This document shows positions 1-7,779 of a DNA stretch of 29,262 bases, piece by piece. Under the pieces are notes generated by a model, which saw nothing but the letters and a program-made list of their open reading frames with translations, did no database searches and had not been told where the DNA came from. A program made the position numbers and the translations under genes. The first letter of the stretch is position 1, and each line of letters begins with the position of its first letter. Where the stretch lies: NCBI GenBank assembly GCA_964525815.1, contig CAZGJQ010000014.1, positions 1 through 29,262 of the forward strand. The letters are read 5' to 3'. This DNA comes from UBA1049 sp964525815. GTDB taxonomy: Bacteria; Bacillota; Clostridia; Oscillospirales; CAG-382.

Positions 1-411
1 ATGATAGAGATACCCCGTGCCGCAATAACAGCAGACGAAATAGCAACCGAGGCCGAGTTCTTTTCCTTCGGCACCAACGATCTAACGCAGATGACCTTCG
101 GCTTTTCCAGAGACGATGCGGGCAAGTTCCTTGAAGCATATTATAAAAAGGGTATCTTTGAGAGCGATCCGTTTGCAAGGCTTGACCAGACCGGTGTGGG
201 TAAGCTTGTAGAAATGGCAAGCGAGTTAGGGCGTTCAACCCGCCCGGACATTAAGCTCGGAATCTGCGGCGAGCATGGCGGCGACCCCTCAACCGTGGAG
301 TTCTGCCATAATACAGGGCTTAATTATGTTTCCTGCTCACCCTTCAGAGTACCGATAGCCCGCCTTGCCGCCGCTCAGGCTGCAATTATTAAAAAGAACC
401 AATCTAAATAA
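1..411 (+). CDS. ppdK: Pyruvate, phosphate dikinase, C-terminal end (5' part outside window)
   Basis: This is the last 136 residues of pyruvate phosphate dikinase, which interconverts pyruvate, ATP and Pi with phosphoenolpyruvate, AMP and PPi. In anaerobes it is often used in the glycolytic direction. The visible part belongs to the PEP/pyruvate-binding TIM-barrel domain. FFSFGTNDLTQ and GFSRDDAG (residues 21-42) match the substrate-loop region, and GICGEHGGDP (87-96) carries the catalytic cysteine (C89). The full enzyme is about 870-880 residues, so roughly 740 lie upstream of the window. The ATG at base 1 is an internal methionine of the IEIPRAA segment, not a start codon. The gene ends in TAA and faces a convergent lipoprotein gene across a hairpin terminator. 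The family call is firm. Confidence 0.96.
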   Translation: MIEIPRAAITADEIATEAEFFSFGTNDLTQMTFGFSRDDAGKFLEAYYKKGIFESDPFARLDQTGVGKLVEMASELGRSTRPDIKLGICGEHGGDPSTVEFCHNTGLNYVSCSPFRVPIARLAAAQAAIIKKNQSK

Positions 412-487
412 GCTTTAAAATAGCATAAATACAGCGCTTAGAGCCTTATGCCCTCATGTTTTAAGGGTTAGTACAATAAATAAAGCA

Positions 488-535
488 AGGGTGCTGTCAC
501 CTAATATTTAAGAGACAGTACCCTGTTTGTATTTA
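488..535. terminator. Hairpin terminator between convergent ppdK and lipoprotein gene
   Basis: AGGGTGCTGTC (488-498) pairs with GACAGTACCCT (514-524), giving 11 base pairs with one G-U. A T-rich tail follows on the + strand. On the minus strand the stem is followed by TGCTTTATTTATT. It can therefore serve both converging genes. Confidence 0.75.
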
Positions 536-536
536 T

Positions 537-1883
537 TTAGCTTGTATAGCCCGGGTGAATGGTGATGACTTCACCGCCTAAATCCCGGTCGACATTCTCA
601 TACGAAGTAGTAAATCGTGTTTGATCGGGAGCACTTAATACTCCACGACGATTATCATTCATTGGCACACGATACATTTCCCCATTGATTTTTCGATAAA
701 GATATGTTTCGTACCAAATCGCATTCTTTATTTCGGTTTGCGAGGGATGAGCTGTTCCTCCTTCATTTGCCACTTGATCAATCGCATTGACCCGTTTGTA
801 TTCAGAAGCAATGCCCGTTCCGTGCCCTGGAGAATGAAAAATCGGGCTCTTAAAATTCGCCGGATCTTTCCAGCCATATAGCTCACGCATTTCAACTGAG
901 CCGGGAAGTGTTGATTTTTCAATCACTTCAATTTGCAACTGCATCTTATTCGGTTCCGGGATATAAATTATTATTCGTAATTTATCGCCGGGTAAATAGT
1001 AGTATTCTGTATACCTCCAATGATAGTTAGCGATACAGTTGTTATTGGTAACAGATACGGCATATTCTCCGTTGTGTACTTCGTAACCGCCTGCGTCCTG
1101 GTGTTCATTAGTAATATAACGCCAGAACGGTCGGAAAGCTATGCTTCCCTTGCTTAATGTTTGCTCTTCTACGTCAATCAGTGCTCTTGAGAAGGATAAA
1201 CCGACATCCGATTCATTAGTCGCATGACCACCCAGATATACCGACGGATTATCAAGGTTTTTTACTGTTGGGTCTACATCAAGCTCAGGGTTACTATCGC
1301 CTTCATAACGTCTGATCGTTACCTCGGGCAAGGTAATTGTTCCTTCAATTCCCTGCCAATTATCTCTTGACGACACGACTTTATGATACCATGCTCCGCC
1401 AAATAAATCAGGTGCTTTTGGACCGAGAATTTCCCCATCAATTACATCTAAAAAGACAGGCGGTGCAGGAAATATGCTTGTATCCTTAACAACAACGGTA
1501 CGCGTAATCGGTTCTGCCTCGTTTCCGGCAGTATCTGTCAATAAATAAGTTATCATATATACTCCGAGAATATTTGAATCATATTCTCCTATGTCTAATT
1601 GTATTCTATTTGTAATATCGCCCTCTAAATTATCATAGCCGGAAACCCCGCTTAATAAATCATATTCGTCTCCTTGATTTATCCAAACATATGCTTCGGA
1701 GGCTTCAATTCGTATTATGGGTCTAACCGAGTCACTTAATATCGAATCATCCGAAGATTCTGTAGTTTTACTTGATTCGGAGGAATGCGTATCCTCAGTA
1801 CAACCTACGGTGAGTATTATCATTCCTACTGTTATAATCAGAACTATAATTTTATACCTTCTCACTATTCTCAAACCTCTCAT
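537..1883 (-). CDS. Secreted lipoprotein with DUF5011 Ig-like domain and unrecognised C-terminal domain
   Basis: A 448-residue protein predicted to be anchored outside the membrane. The N-terminus has basic residues, a hydrophobic segment (about 11-26) and a lipobox LTVGC with the lipid-modified cysteine at residue 28. A Ser/Thr/Asp-rich linker (29-52) follows. Residues about 58-134 form a DUF5011-type bacterial Ig-like domain: a YDNLEGDIT stretch, then a GVYMITYLLTDTAGN strand and a VVVKD end. The remaining roughly 310 residues are rich in aromatics and beta-type sequence, and I do not recognise them; a ligand- or glycan-binding beta fold is only a guess. The ATG at 1883 has GAAAGG only 2 nt away, whereas the GTG at 1865 (residue 7) has GAGAGG at good spacing and keeps the whole signal peptide, so it may be the true start. 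The gene stands alone with its own promoter. Confidence 0.82.
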   Translation of the reverse strand: MRGLRIVRRYKIIVLIITVGMIILTVGCTEDTHSSESSKTTESSDDSILSDSVRPIIRIEASEAYVWINQGDEYDLLSGVSGYDNLEGDITNRIQLDIGEYDSNILGVYMITYLLTDTAGNEAEPITRTVVVKDTSIFPAPPVFLDVIDGEILGPKAPDLFGGAWYHKVVSSRDNWQGIEGTITLPEVTIRRYEGDSNPELDVDPTVKNLDNPSVYLGGHATNESDVGLSFSRALIDVEEQTLSKGSIAFRPFWRYITNEHQDAGGYEVHNGEYAVSVTNNNCIANYHWRYTEYYYLPGDKLRIIIYIPEPNKMQLQIEVIEKSTLPGSVEMRELYGWKDPANFKSPIFHSPGHGTGIASEYKRVNAIDQVANEGGTAHPSQTEIKNAIWYETYLYRKINGEMYRVPMNDNRRGVLSAPDQTRFTTSYENVDRDLGGEVITIHPGYTS

Positions 1884-1906
1884 AACCTTTCAGTTTTATT
1901 TTGTAT

Positions 1907-1935
1907 ATTGTACTATAAATATTAAGCCGTATCAA
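1907..1935 (-). promoter_or_regulatory. Sigma-A promoter for the lipoprotein gene
   Basis: Read on the minus strand, TTGATA (1930-1935) is followed after exactly 17 bp by TACAAT (1907-1912). Each box differs from consensus at one position. The predicted start of transcription, near 1900, leaves a short leader before the gene. Confidence 0.7.
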
Positions 1936-2070
1936 GTATAACTTACAACATAAACCGATTGTATTTCTTGTCGTAATATGCCAAACTCGGTGTTATATCA
2001 AGTTTTTTTGCAGAACAATTTTACATACTGTGCATATTATAATAGTAACATTTACGAAAGGATTGTGCAT

Positions 2071-2568
2071 ATGCGCAGACATAACAGATTAAATTCGTTC
2101 CCGCTGAGAGCGAACACATATAGTCAAACCTCTGATATCCGAAACAATACAAATCATAACTCCGAGGATTATGGTAAGGAACCCTTTGTAATAAATATCA
2201 AGGAAGCGACAAGACGGAATGATTATTTCAGAACCGCTCTTTGGACCGGCGAATATATGCAGCTTACCCTTATGAGCATAGAGCCGGGAGACGATATAGG
2301 CTTGGAGGTTCATCACGACCATGACCAGTTTCTGCGAATAGAGCAAGGAGAAGGATTTGTCATGATGGGAGACAGCAGGGATGATCTTAATTATTTAAAG
2401 AATGTACGAGAGAACTATGCTGTTTTTGTGCCCGCCGGGAAATGGCATAACTTAGTAAACACGGGTAGAAATCCCCTCAAGCTTTACTCTATATATGCAC
2501 CGCCTGAGCATCCGTTCGGTACGGTACACAAAACCAAGCAGGAGGCGGAGGAGCACCACCACCATTAA
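2071..2568 (+). CDS. Small cupin-domain protein with histidine-rich tail
   Basis: A 165-residue single-domain cupin, probably a cytoplasmic metal-binding protein of unknown substrate. Residues 1-45 are polar and likely disordered. Cupin motif 1 appears as GLEVHHDHDQFLRIEQGEG and motif 2 as the VFVPAGKWHNLVNTG stretch, giving His ligands from both motifs. The usual motif-1 Glu is replaced by Gln (HDHDQF), as in a mannose-6-phosphate-isomerase-like cupin subgroup. The protein ends in EEHHHH, a natural histidine tail. I chose ATG 2071 because GAAAGGA lies 8 nt upstream; the frame is open back to 1978 but that stretch has no RBS. A hairpin follows the gene. Family assignment is good, function unknown. 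Confidence 0.85.
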   Translation: MRRHNRLNSFPLRANTYSQTSDIRNNTNHNSEDYGKEPFVINIKEATRRNDYFRTALWTGEYMQLTLMSIEPGDDIGLEVHHDHDQFLRIEQGEGFVMMGDSRDDLNYLKNVRENYAVFVPAGKWHNLVNTGRNPLKLYSIYAPPEHPFGTVHKTKQEAEEHHHH

Positions 2569-2617
2569 GTCTAATATAAAAGAATGGTACTTATTATCTT
2601 ATAGAATAACTATAAGT

Positions 2618-2655
2618 AGCAATGGGCATGTCGTTTGACAGCCCATTGCTTATTA
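2618..2655 (+). terminator. Hairpin terminator after the cupin gene
   Basis: AGCAATGGGC (2618-2627) pairs perfectly with GCCCATTGCT (2641-2650). An inner TGTC/GACA stem extends the helix after one bulged A. The tail TATTATTAAAT is only moderately T-rich. Confidence 0.7.
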
Positions 2656-2696
2656 TTAAATAAATCGGAGATTTTTTTGGATTTTTATTGAAAAAG

Positions 2697-2725
2697 TTGA
2701 TTTAATTGCATTCATATGATACAAT
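2697..2725 (+). promoter_or_regulatory. Sigma-A promoter of the CPBP-tadA-metG-tatD-rSAM operon
   Basis: TTGATT (2697-2702), a 17-bp spacer and TACAAT (2720-2725), with an extended -10 TGA just before the -10 box. It lies 24 bp upstream of the first start codon. Confidence 0.72.
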
Positions 2726-2749
2726 ATCGTTTTATAAGGAGACGCGTGA

Positions 2750-3823
2750 ATGCAACTGTATTATTTTAGTCAAAACGAGTTTATAAAGAACAGTTTACGT
2801 TATAAAGAAGCAAAGAACACCTTCGGAACCGCAATAGGATGTTCAATGCTTATGCTTGCTCTGCTTTTTATCCATAGTTTGTTTTCCCGTAATTTTTTCG
2901 ACCTTACCATAAAATTGCTTTCTTATGTATCTGGCTTTTTTGTCTCCGCCTTATCCCCTCATACCTTTGAAACCGCACGAAGTCTTGCCTATTCCTTTCT
3001 TAACACACGGGAATCAGCGATTATTTTCAGTATTATAGTATTTATCGTTATAATTATCGTTCCTTTTCTAATTCTGGCAAAGAGAGCCGGACTTACCTTG
3101 TTGGGCGGATTCAGAGTTAACACAAGGGTTCCTAATAAGTTCTGGCTGTATGCTCCATTTACCATAGGAGTAGGTTTTTCGGTTAATATTATCGTGCAGC
3201 TTCTGTTTGGAGATGCGTTCGGCAGATATAATGATACCGCTGCAAGCTATCCCGATTCAATATCGGGTATTATTCTGTTTTTTGTTTTCTCCGCAGTTGT
3301 ACCCGCAATTTTTGAGGAATGGGCGTTCAGAGGTATACTGCAGCGCTCCCTTATGCCGTACGGAAAGGGCTTTGCCCTAATTACTTCCAGCGTTTTATTC
3401 GGAGCGATGCATATAGAGCCGCCTCGTGTTATTTTTGCAACTACCTTCGGGCTGCTTGCCGGATTTTTATATCTTAAGACAGGAACCATATGGTATGGTG
3501 TTTTAATTCATCTTATAAACAACACTTATTCGGTAACCGTGCAATATGTCAATCAATTCAGAGGTATAATTACGGAAGACATTATATCCGGAGAGCTTCA
3601 AGTCGTTACTGTTATAACTCTTTTACTGATACTGTCCGGTGTTATCGGAACCATATACTTTTTATATAACAGCTATTTCAAATTGAGGATTATGCGGTAT
3701 AAAAAACCACCCGAAAAGTCCAAGCTCTCAAAGGCACAGCTTGCCGGAATCTGTCTGCTTAACGGTACAACCGTTGCGTTTGTTTGCTTTTATTTGATTA
3801 TACTGGCGGTTTTGTACTTTTAA
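2750..3823 (+). CDS. CPBP-family (Abi/CAAX-like) intramembrane metalloprotease
   Basis: A 357-residue polytopic membrane protein of the CPBP glutamic-type intramembrane protease family, related to Rce1. About seven or eight hydrophobic helices can be seen. The family motifs are complete: E189-E190-x3-R194 in FEEWAFRG, H221 in FGAMHIEP, and H254 with N258 in HLINNTY. Members are known for CAAX-like processing, bacteriocin self-immunity or envelope roles, and the substrate here cannot be read from sequence. The start is fixed by AAGGAG at 2736-2741, 8 nt before ATG. It is the first gene of an operon with tadA, metG, tatD and a radical SAM gene; this neighbourhood gives no clue to a substrate. 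Confidence 0.92.
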   Translation: MQLYYFSQNEFIKNSLRYKEAKNTFGTAIGCSMLMLALLFIHSLFSRNFFDLTIKLLSYVSGFFVSALSPHTFETARSLAYSFLNTRESAIIFSIIVFIVIIIVPFLILAKRAGLTLLGGFRVNTRVPNKFWLYAPFTIGVGFSVNIIVQLLFGDAFGRYNDTAASYPDSISGIILFFVFSAVVPAIFEEWAFRGILQRSLMPYGKGFALITSSVLFGAMHIEPPRVIFATTFGLLAGFLYLKTGTIWYGVLIHLINNTYSVTVQYVNQFRGIITEDIISGELQVVTVITLLLILSGVIGTIYFLYNSYFKLRIMRYKKPPEKSKLSKAQLAGICLLNGTTVAFVCFYLIILAVLYF

Positions 3824-3834
3824 CGGGTATGGGT

Positions 3835-4290
3835 ATGAATGATATTTTATTTATGAAGCAGGCCATAAAAAGGGCAAAAAAGGCATCCCTGCGCGGCGAG
3901 GTTCCGGTCGGAGCCATAATAGTCAAGGATGATAGGATTATATCCTCCGGCTATAATCAGCGTGAACGGAAGCACAATGCGCTGCTTCACGCAGAGATTA
4001 TCGCTATTAACAGAGCCTGCAAAAAGCTGAGAGCATGGCGACTGGAGGACTGCACTCTTTATGTAACCTTGGAGCCCTGTCCCATGTGTGCCGGAGCTAT
4101 AATAAACTCAAGAATAAAACGCGTTGTTTTTGGCGGATACGATAAAAAGGCAGGAGTTCTCGGAAGTGTTTTTAATATTAGCGATTATAAATTCAACCAT
4201 AAATATGAAGTTACCGGCGGTGTTTTAGCCGCGGAATGCACAGCTCTGCTGTCCGATTTTTTTGCAGAGCTGAGAAAAAAACATAAATAA
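3835..4290 (+). CDS. tadA: tRNA-specific adenosine deaminase (A34 to inosine)
   Basis: A 151-residue cytidine-deaminase-fold zinc enzyme that converts wobble A34 of tRNA-Arg(ACG) to inosine, an essential decoding step. The zinc and catalytic motifs are intact: H52-A53-E54 and P81-C82-P83-M84-C85, followed by AGAIINSRIKRVVFG. The length is typical. Two ATGs, 3829 and 3835, are possible. I favour 3835 because the only SD-like run, ACGGG, sits about 8 nt before it and almost touches 3829; the site is weak, so translational coupling to the CPBP gene, which stops at 3823, is likely. metG follows 14 bp downstream. Confidence 0.95.
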   Translation: MNDILFMKQAIKRAKKASLRGEVPVGAIIVKDDRIISSGYNQRERKHNALLHAEIIAINRACKKLRAWRLEDCTLYVTLEPCPMCAGAIINSRIKRVVFGGYDKKAGVLGSVFNISDYKFNHKYEVTGGVLAAECTALLSDFFAELRKKHK

Positions 4291-4304
4291 GGGGTTAGGA
4301 AGAA

Positions 4305-6263
4305 ATGAAAGAGAAGTTTTATATCACAACGGCGATAGTTTACACCTCGCAAAAACCGCATATCGGAAATATTTACGAGGCTATTCTCACCGATGCCATA
4401 GCACGATACAAGCGATTGCGTGGCTGCGATGTTTTTTTCCTTACCGGCACGGATGAACATGGTCAGAAGATTCAAAACAGCGCTAAGGAAAAGGGCATTT
4501 CCCCCAAGGAATATGTGGATGCCGTCGCAAGTGATATTAAGGAAATATGGAAGACATTTAATATAAGCTATGATAAGTTTATTCGAACCACTGATGATTA
4601 TCACGTCAAGGCAGTACAGCATATGTTTACAAGGCTGTATGAGCAGGGTGATATATACAAGGGTGCCTACGAGGGACATTATTGCACCCCCTGCGAGTCC
4701 TTCTGGACCGAATCACAGCTCAACGACGGATGCTGTCCCACCTGTGGTGCAAAATGCATAAAGGCAAAGGAAGAGGCCTACTTCCTGAGACTGTCAAAGT
4801 ATCAGGACAAGCTGACGGAATATATTGAGAACAACGACTTTATTACCCCTGTTTCCCGAAAAAACGAGATGATAAACAATTTTCTAAGACCCGGCTTGCA
4901 GGATTTGTGCGTTTCAAGGAGCAGCTTTGACTGGGGAATCCCGGTTGAGTTTGACAAGAATCATATCGTTTATGTCTGGCTTGACGCACTCTCCAACTAT
5001 GCTACCGCTCTGGGCTATGACCCGCAGGGTTCCGGTGAGCTGTACAGGAAATACTGGCCCGCAGACCTTCATGTTATTGGTAAGGATATAGTGCGTTTTC
5101 ATACTATTTACTGGCCCATAATTCTGCTTGCACTCGGAGAGCCGCTGCCCAAAAAGGTATTGGGTCATCCGTGGCTGCTCGTTGGCGAGGATAAAATGAG
5201 TAAGTCCAAGGGCAATGTTATTTACGGCGATGAGCTTGTGGAGCTGTTCGGGCTGGATGCGGTAAGGTATTATCTGTTGTCCGAGATGGGTTATCTAAAC
5301 GACGGAAATATTACCTATGAGGCTATTATAAAGCGCACAAACTCCGACCTTGCAAACACGCTCGGTAACCTTGTTTCCCGCACCGCCGCAATGATAAATC
5401 AGAACTTTTGCGGAGTTATTCCGGATTACGACCATAATATTGAGGATGAGTTTGCGCACTCACTTAAAAAGAATGCAGCAGCTACGGTAGAAAAATATAC
5501 TGACCTTATGGATAAGTATATGGTTGCGGACGCAACCGAGGTTGTGCTCAGCTTCTTGAAGAGCTGCAATAAGTATATTGATGAAACAAAACCCTGGCTG
5601 CTTGCTAAGGACGAAGGTAAAAAGGGAGAGCTGGCAAATGTGCTTTCCAACCTTGTTGAGGGTATAAGAACAGCAACCGTTCTTCTGACACCCTTTATTC
5701 CCGATACGGCAGACAAAATCGCTTCTGTTTATTCTTTTGAAGCTGCTGACAGTAGCCTTGAGAGCATAAGCGGATTCTTGTATCCCTGTATGGGCAGAAA
5801 ACTTGGAGAAGCAGAAATCCTTTTTGCCCGCATTGACGAAAAAAGGTTCGCTGAGGCGTTCGCAAAAAGAAAATCAGTTCAAAAGGAAAAAAAGCAGCCG
5901 GATAAAACAGACGACAATAATACAAATATAATAGGAATAGAAGACTTTGCAAGGATAGAGCTTGTTATCGGACGGATAAAGGAATGCGAGAATGTTCCCA
6001 AGTCCGACAAGCTGCTCAAGCTTATTATAGACATCGGTTATGAAAAAAGACAGGTGGTTTCAGGAATCGCTAAATTTTATACCCCTGCAGATCTGATAGG
6101 TAAAAAAATCATCCTTGTCGCAAATCTGAAGCCTGTGAAGCTCAGAGGTGTGGACAGCAACGGAATGATTCTTGCCGCAACAAGCAAAAACTCCTCCGGA
6201 GAAGAGGATGTACGGGTTGTTTTTGCTGATGAGGAAGCTGAAATCGGCAGCAAGGTTAGATAA
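4305..6263 (+). CDS. metG: Methionyl-tRNA synthetase with C-terminal tRNA-binding domain
   Basis: A 652-residue cytosolic enzyme charging tRNA-Met. The class I signatures are present: HIGN at residues 19-22 and KMSKS at 297-301. A zinc knuckle is formed by C127-x2-C130 and C144-x2-C147, the four-cysteine form. The anticodon-binding helical domain occupies roughly 340-500. After a Lys-rich linker, residues about 545-652 form a Trbp111/EMAPII-type OB-fold (DFARIELVIGRI, then SGIAKFY and NLKPVKLRGV), which promotes dimerisation and tRNA binding. An AGGAAG RBS precedes ATG 4305. The stop overlaps the tatD start by one base (TAATG), indicating translational coupling; metG-tatD is a common Firmicutes pair. 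Confidence 0.98.
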   Translation: MKEKFYITTAIVYTSQKPHIGNIYEAILTDAIARYKRLRGCDVFFLTGTDEHGQKIQNSAKEKGISPKEYVDAVASDIKEIWKTFNISYDKFIRTTDDYHVKAVQHMFTRLYEQGDIYKGAYEGHYCTPCESFWTESQLNDGCCPTCGAKCIKAKEEAYFLRLSKYQDKLTEYIENNDFITPVSRKNEMINNFLRPGLQDLCVSRSSFDWGIPVEFDKNHIVYVWLDALSNYATALGYDPQGSGELYRKYWPADLHVIGKDIVRFHTIYWPIILLALGEPLPKKVLGHPWLLVGEDKMSKSKGNVIYGDELVELFGLDAVRYYLLSEMGYLNDGNITYEAIIKRTNSDLANTLGNLVSRTAAMINQNFCGVIPDYDHNIEDEFAHSLKKNAAATVEKYTDLMDKYMVADATEVVLSFLKSCNKYIDETKPWLLAKDEGKKGELANVLSNLVEGIRTATVLLTPFIPDTADKIASVYSFEAADSSLESISGFLYPCMGRKLGEAEILFARIDEKRFAEAFAKRKSVQKEKKQPDKTDDNNTNIIGIEDFARIELVIGRIKECENVPKSDKLLKLIIDIGYEKRQVVSGIAKFYTPADLIGKKIILVANLKPVKLRGVDSNGMILAATSKNSSGEEDVRVVFADEEAEIGSKVR

Positions 6264-7033
6264 TGCTCGATTCACATGCTCATTATGACGACCGCCGCTT
6301 TGAGGATGACAGGGATGCGTTACTGCACTATCTGTTTACCGCCAAAGGAGTGGATTGCATCATAAACATCGGCAGCGATTTGGAGACCTCTCGAAAATCG
6401 CTTGATTTGGCAAGCAGATACAAGAATATTTATGCTTCGGTAGGCGTTCATCCTCACGATGCCAAGAATGTGCCTGAGGATTACATTTCGCAGCTCCGGC
6501 AGCTCTTGGAGCGGGAAAAAGTGGTCGCAATAGGTGAAATCGGGCTTGATTTTCACTTCGATTTTTCCCCTCGTGCTGTACAGCGCAGAATATTTGCCGA
6601 GCAAATGCAGCTTGCCGATAAAACCGGTTTTCCCGTGATTATTCACGACCGAGAAGCACATAAGGAATGTGTGGACACCGCTCTTTCCTTCCCTTCCGTC
6701 AAGGGTGTGTTCCACAGCTTTTCGGGTAGTGCTCAAACCGCAAGAATTCTTATGAACGCAGGATGGTATATCTCCGTTTCCGGAGTCGTAACCTTCAAAA
6801 ATGCCAAGAATCTGCCCGAAGTAGCCAAAATTATAGACGAGGACAAGCTTTTGGTGGAGACCGACTGCCCATATCTTGCTCCGCACCCGTTCAGGGGAAA
6901 GCGCAACGACTCCGGTTATATGGAATATACTATTAAAAAAATCGCAGACATTAGAGGCAGTACGCCTGAATATATTGAAAAAATCACAACAGAAAACGCA
7001 AAAAGACTGTTCGGAATCGGGGTAGCGGAATGA
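6263..7033 (+). CDS. tatD: TatD-family metal-dependent hydrolase / 3'-5' DNase
   Basis: A 256-residue TIM-barrel hydrolase of the TatD/YcfH family, metal-dependent exonucleases linked to nucleic-acid quality control. Metal and active-site motifs are all present: H5 and H7 in DSHAHYDD, the glutamate in GEIGLDFH, the histidine in VIIHDRE, HSFSG, and the aspartate in ETDCPYLAP. The length is normal for the family. ATG overlaps the metG stop by one base, and the gene's own TGA overlaps the next gene's ATG by four bases, so three genes are translationally coupled. In some strains this gene is called yabD or ycfH; the exact physiological substrate is not settled. Confidence 0.96.
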   Translation: MLDSHAHYDDRRFEDDRDALLHYLFTAKGVDCIINIGSDLETSRKSLDLASRYKNIYASVGVHPHDAKNVPEDYISQLRQLLEREKVVAIGEIGLDFHFDFSPRAVQRRIFAEQMQLADKTGFPVIIHDREAHKECVDTALSFPSVKGVFHSFSGSAQTARILMNAGWYISVSGVVTFKNAKNLPEVAKIIDEDKLLVETDCPYLAPHPFRGKRNDSGYMEYTIKKIADIRGSTPEYIEKITTENAKRLFGIGVAE

Positions 7034-7632
7034 CAATAACCTACATTGTTAAGAACAATATATACATTAACCTGACAAACCGCTGTACAAACCGCTGCAC
7101 CTTTTGCATACGCAACAACGGTGAGGGGGCTTACGGCAGTGATTCTCTCTGGCTGGAACGGGAGCCGACCGCAAGGGAGGTTATTGACGATTTTCATAAA
7201 TACGATATGACCAAGTACGACGAGATTGTTTTTTGCGGCTACGGCGAGCCTACCATGCGGCTGGAGGTGCTTTTGGAGGTTGCCGCCGCATTAAAACAAA
7301 AATACAGCAATCCCTTGCGTCTTAATACCAACGGTCAGGCTAATCTAATTCACAAAAAGAATGTCGCTCCCCTGCTTGAAAACCTTATCGACACCGTTTC
7401 CATAAGCCTTAACAGTGCGGATGCAGACAGCTACCATAGCATCTGCCGTTCTGTATACGGAAAGCAGGCCTTTGAGGCGCTGATTGAGTTCGGCAAGGCA
7501 TGCCTGCCGTATATAAAGAATGTGGTTTTTTCGGTTGTAAGGCAAACCCTGTCCGAGCAGGAATTGGAAACCTGTAAAAGAATTGCGGAAAACACCGGAG
7601 TTACACTCAGAATCAGGGAGCTTGTCGAATAG
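7030..7632 (+). CDS. TatD-linked radical SAM protein (TIGR04038-like), function unknown
   Basis: A 200-residue small radical S-adenosylmethionine protein. The [4Fe-4S] motif C19-x3-C23-x2-C26 (NRCTNRCTFCIRN) is intact and is followed by the GYGEPTMR glycine-rich SAM-binding segment. There is no C-terminal SPASM or other accessory domain. Its position immediately after tatD with an ATGA overlap matches the known 'TatD family-associated radical SAM' family, whose reaction has not been assigned. The operon also holds tadA and metG, which makes a tRNA or nucleic-acid role tempting but unproven. A terminator follows about 20 bp after the stop. Family identity is firm; no substrate can be inferred from the sequence. 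Confidence 0.92.
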   Translation: MTITYIVKNNIYINLTNRCTNRCTFCIRNNGEGAYGSDSLWLEREPTAREVIDDFHKYDMTKYDEIVFCGYGEPTMRLEVLLEVAAALKQKYSNPLRLNTNGQANLIHKKNVAPLLENLIDTVSISLNSADADSYHSICRSVYGKQAFEALIEFGKACLPYIKNVVFSVVRQTLSEQELETCKRIAENTGVTLRIRELVE

Positions 7633-7650
7633 ATTTTATGCGTTTTATCC

Positions 7651-7680
7651 AAAGGAGCCTTTTATAAGGGCTTCTTTTTT
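7651..7680 (+). terminator. Rho-independent terminator after the tatD/rSAM operon
   Basis: AAGGAGCC (7652-7659) pairs with GGCTTCTT (7669-7676), with one G-U pair, followed by a continuous T run to 7680. It ends the CPBP-to-rSAM operon and insulates gapA. Confidence 0.85.
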
Positions 7681-7709
7681 ACTTAAATGGAAAATTTTTA
7701 CCCTACCTC

Positions 7710-7738
7710 TTGTATTTTGCAGGTTTTTGGTATAAAAT
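7710..7738 (+). promoter_or_regulatory. Candidate promoter of gapA
   Basis: TTGTAT (7710-7715), a 17-bp spacer and TAAAAT (7733-7738). A TGG plus TATAAA reading of the same -10 area (7731-7736) is also possible with a shorter spacer. No operator or riboswitch structure is evident in the roughly 40-nt leader. Confidence 0.55.
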
Positions 7739-7779
7739 ATAACAGTTGATTAAAAATAATTTTTTGGAGGTATATTTTT

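Noticed and set aside
6320..7036. A 238-codon open frame antisense to tatD
   Set aside because: The tatD frame carries all its catalytic motifs; the antisense product has no recognisable motif.
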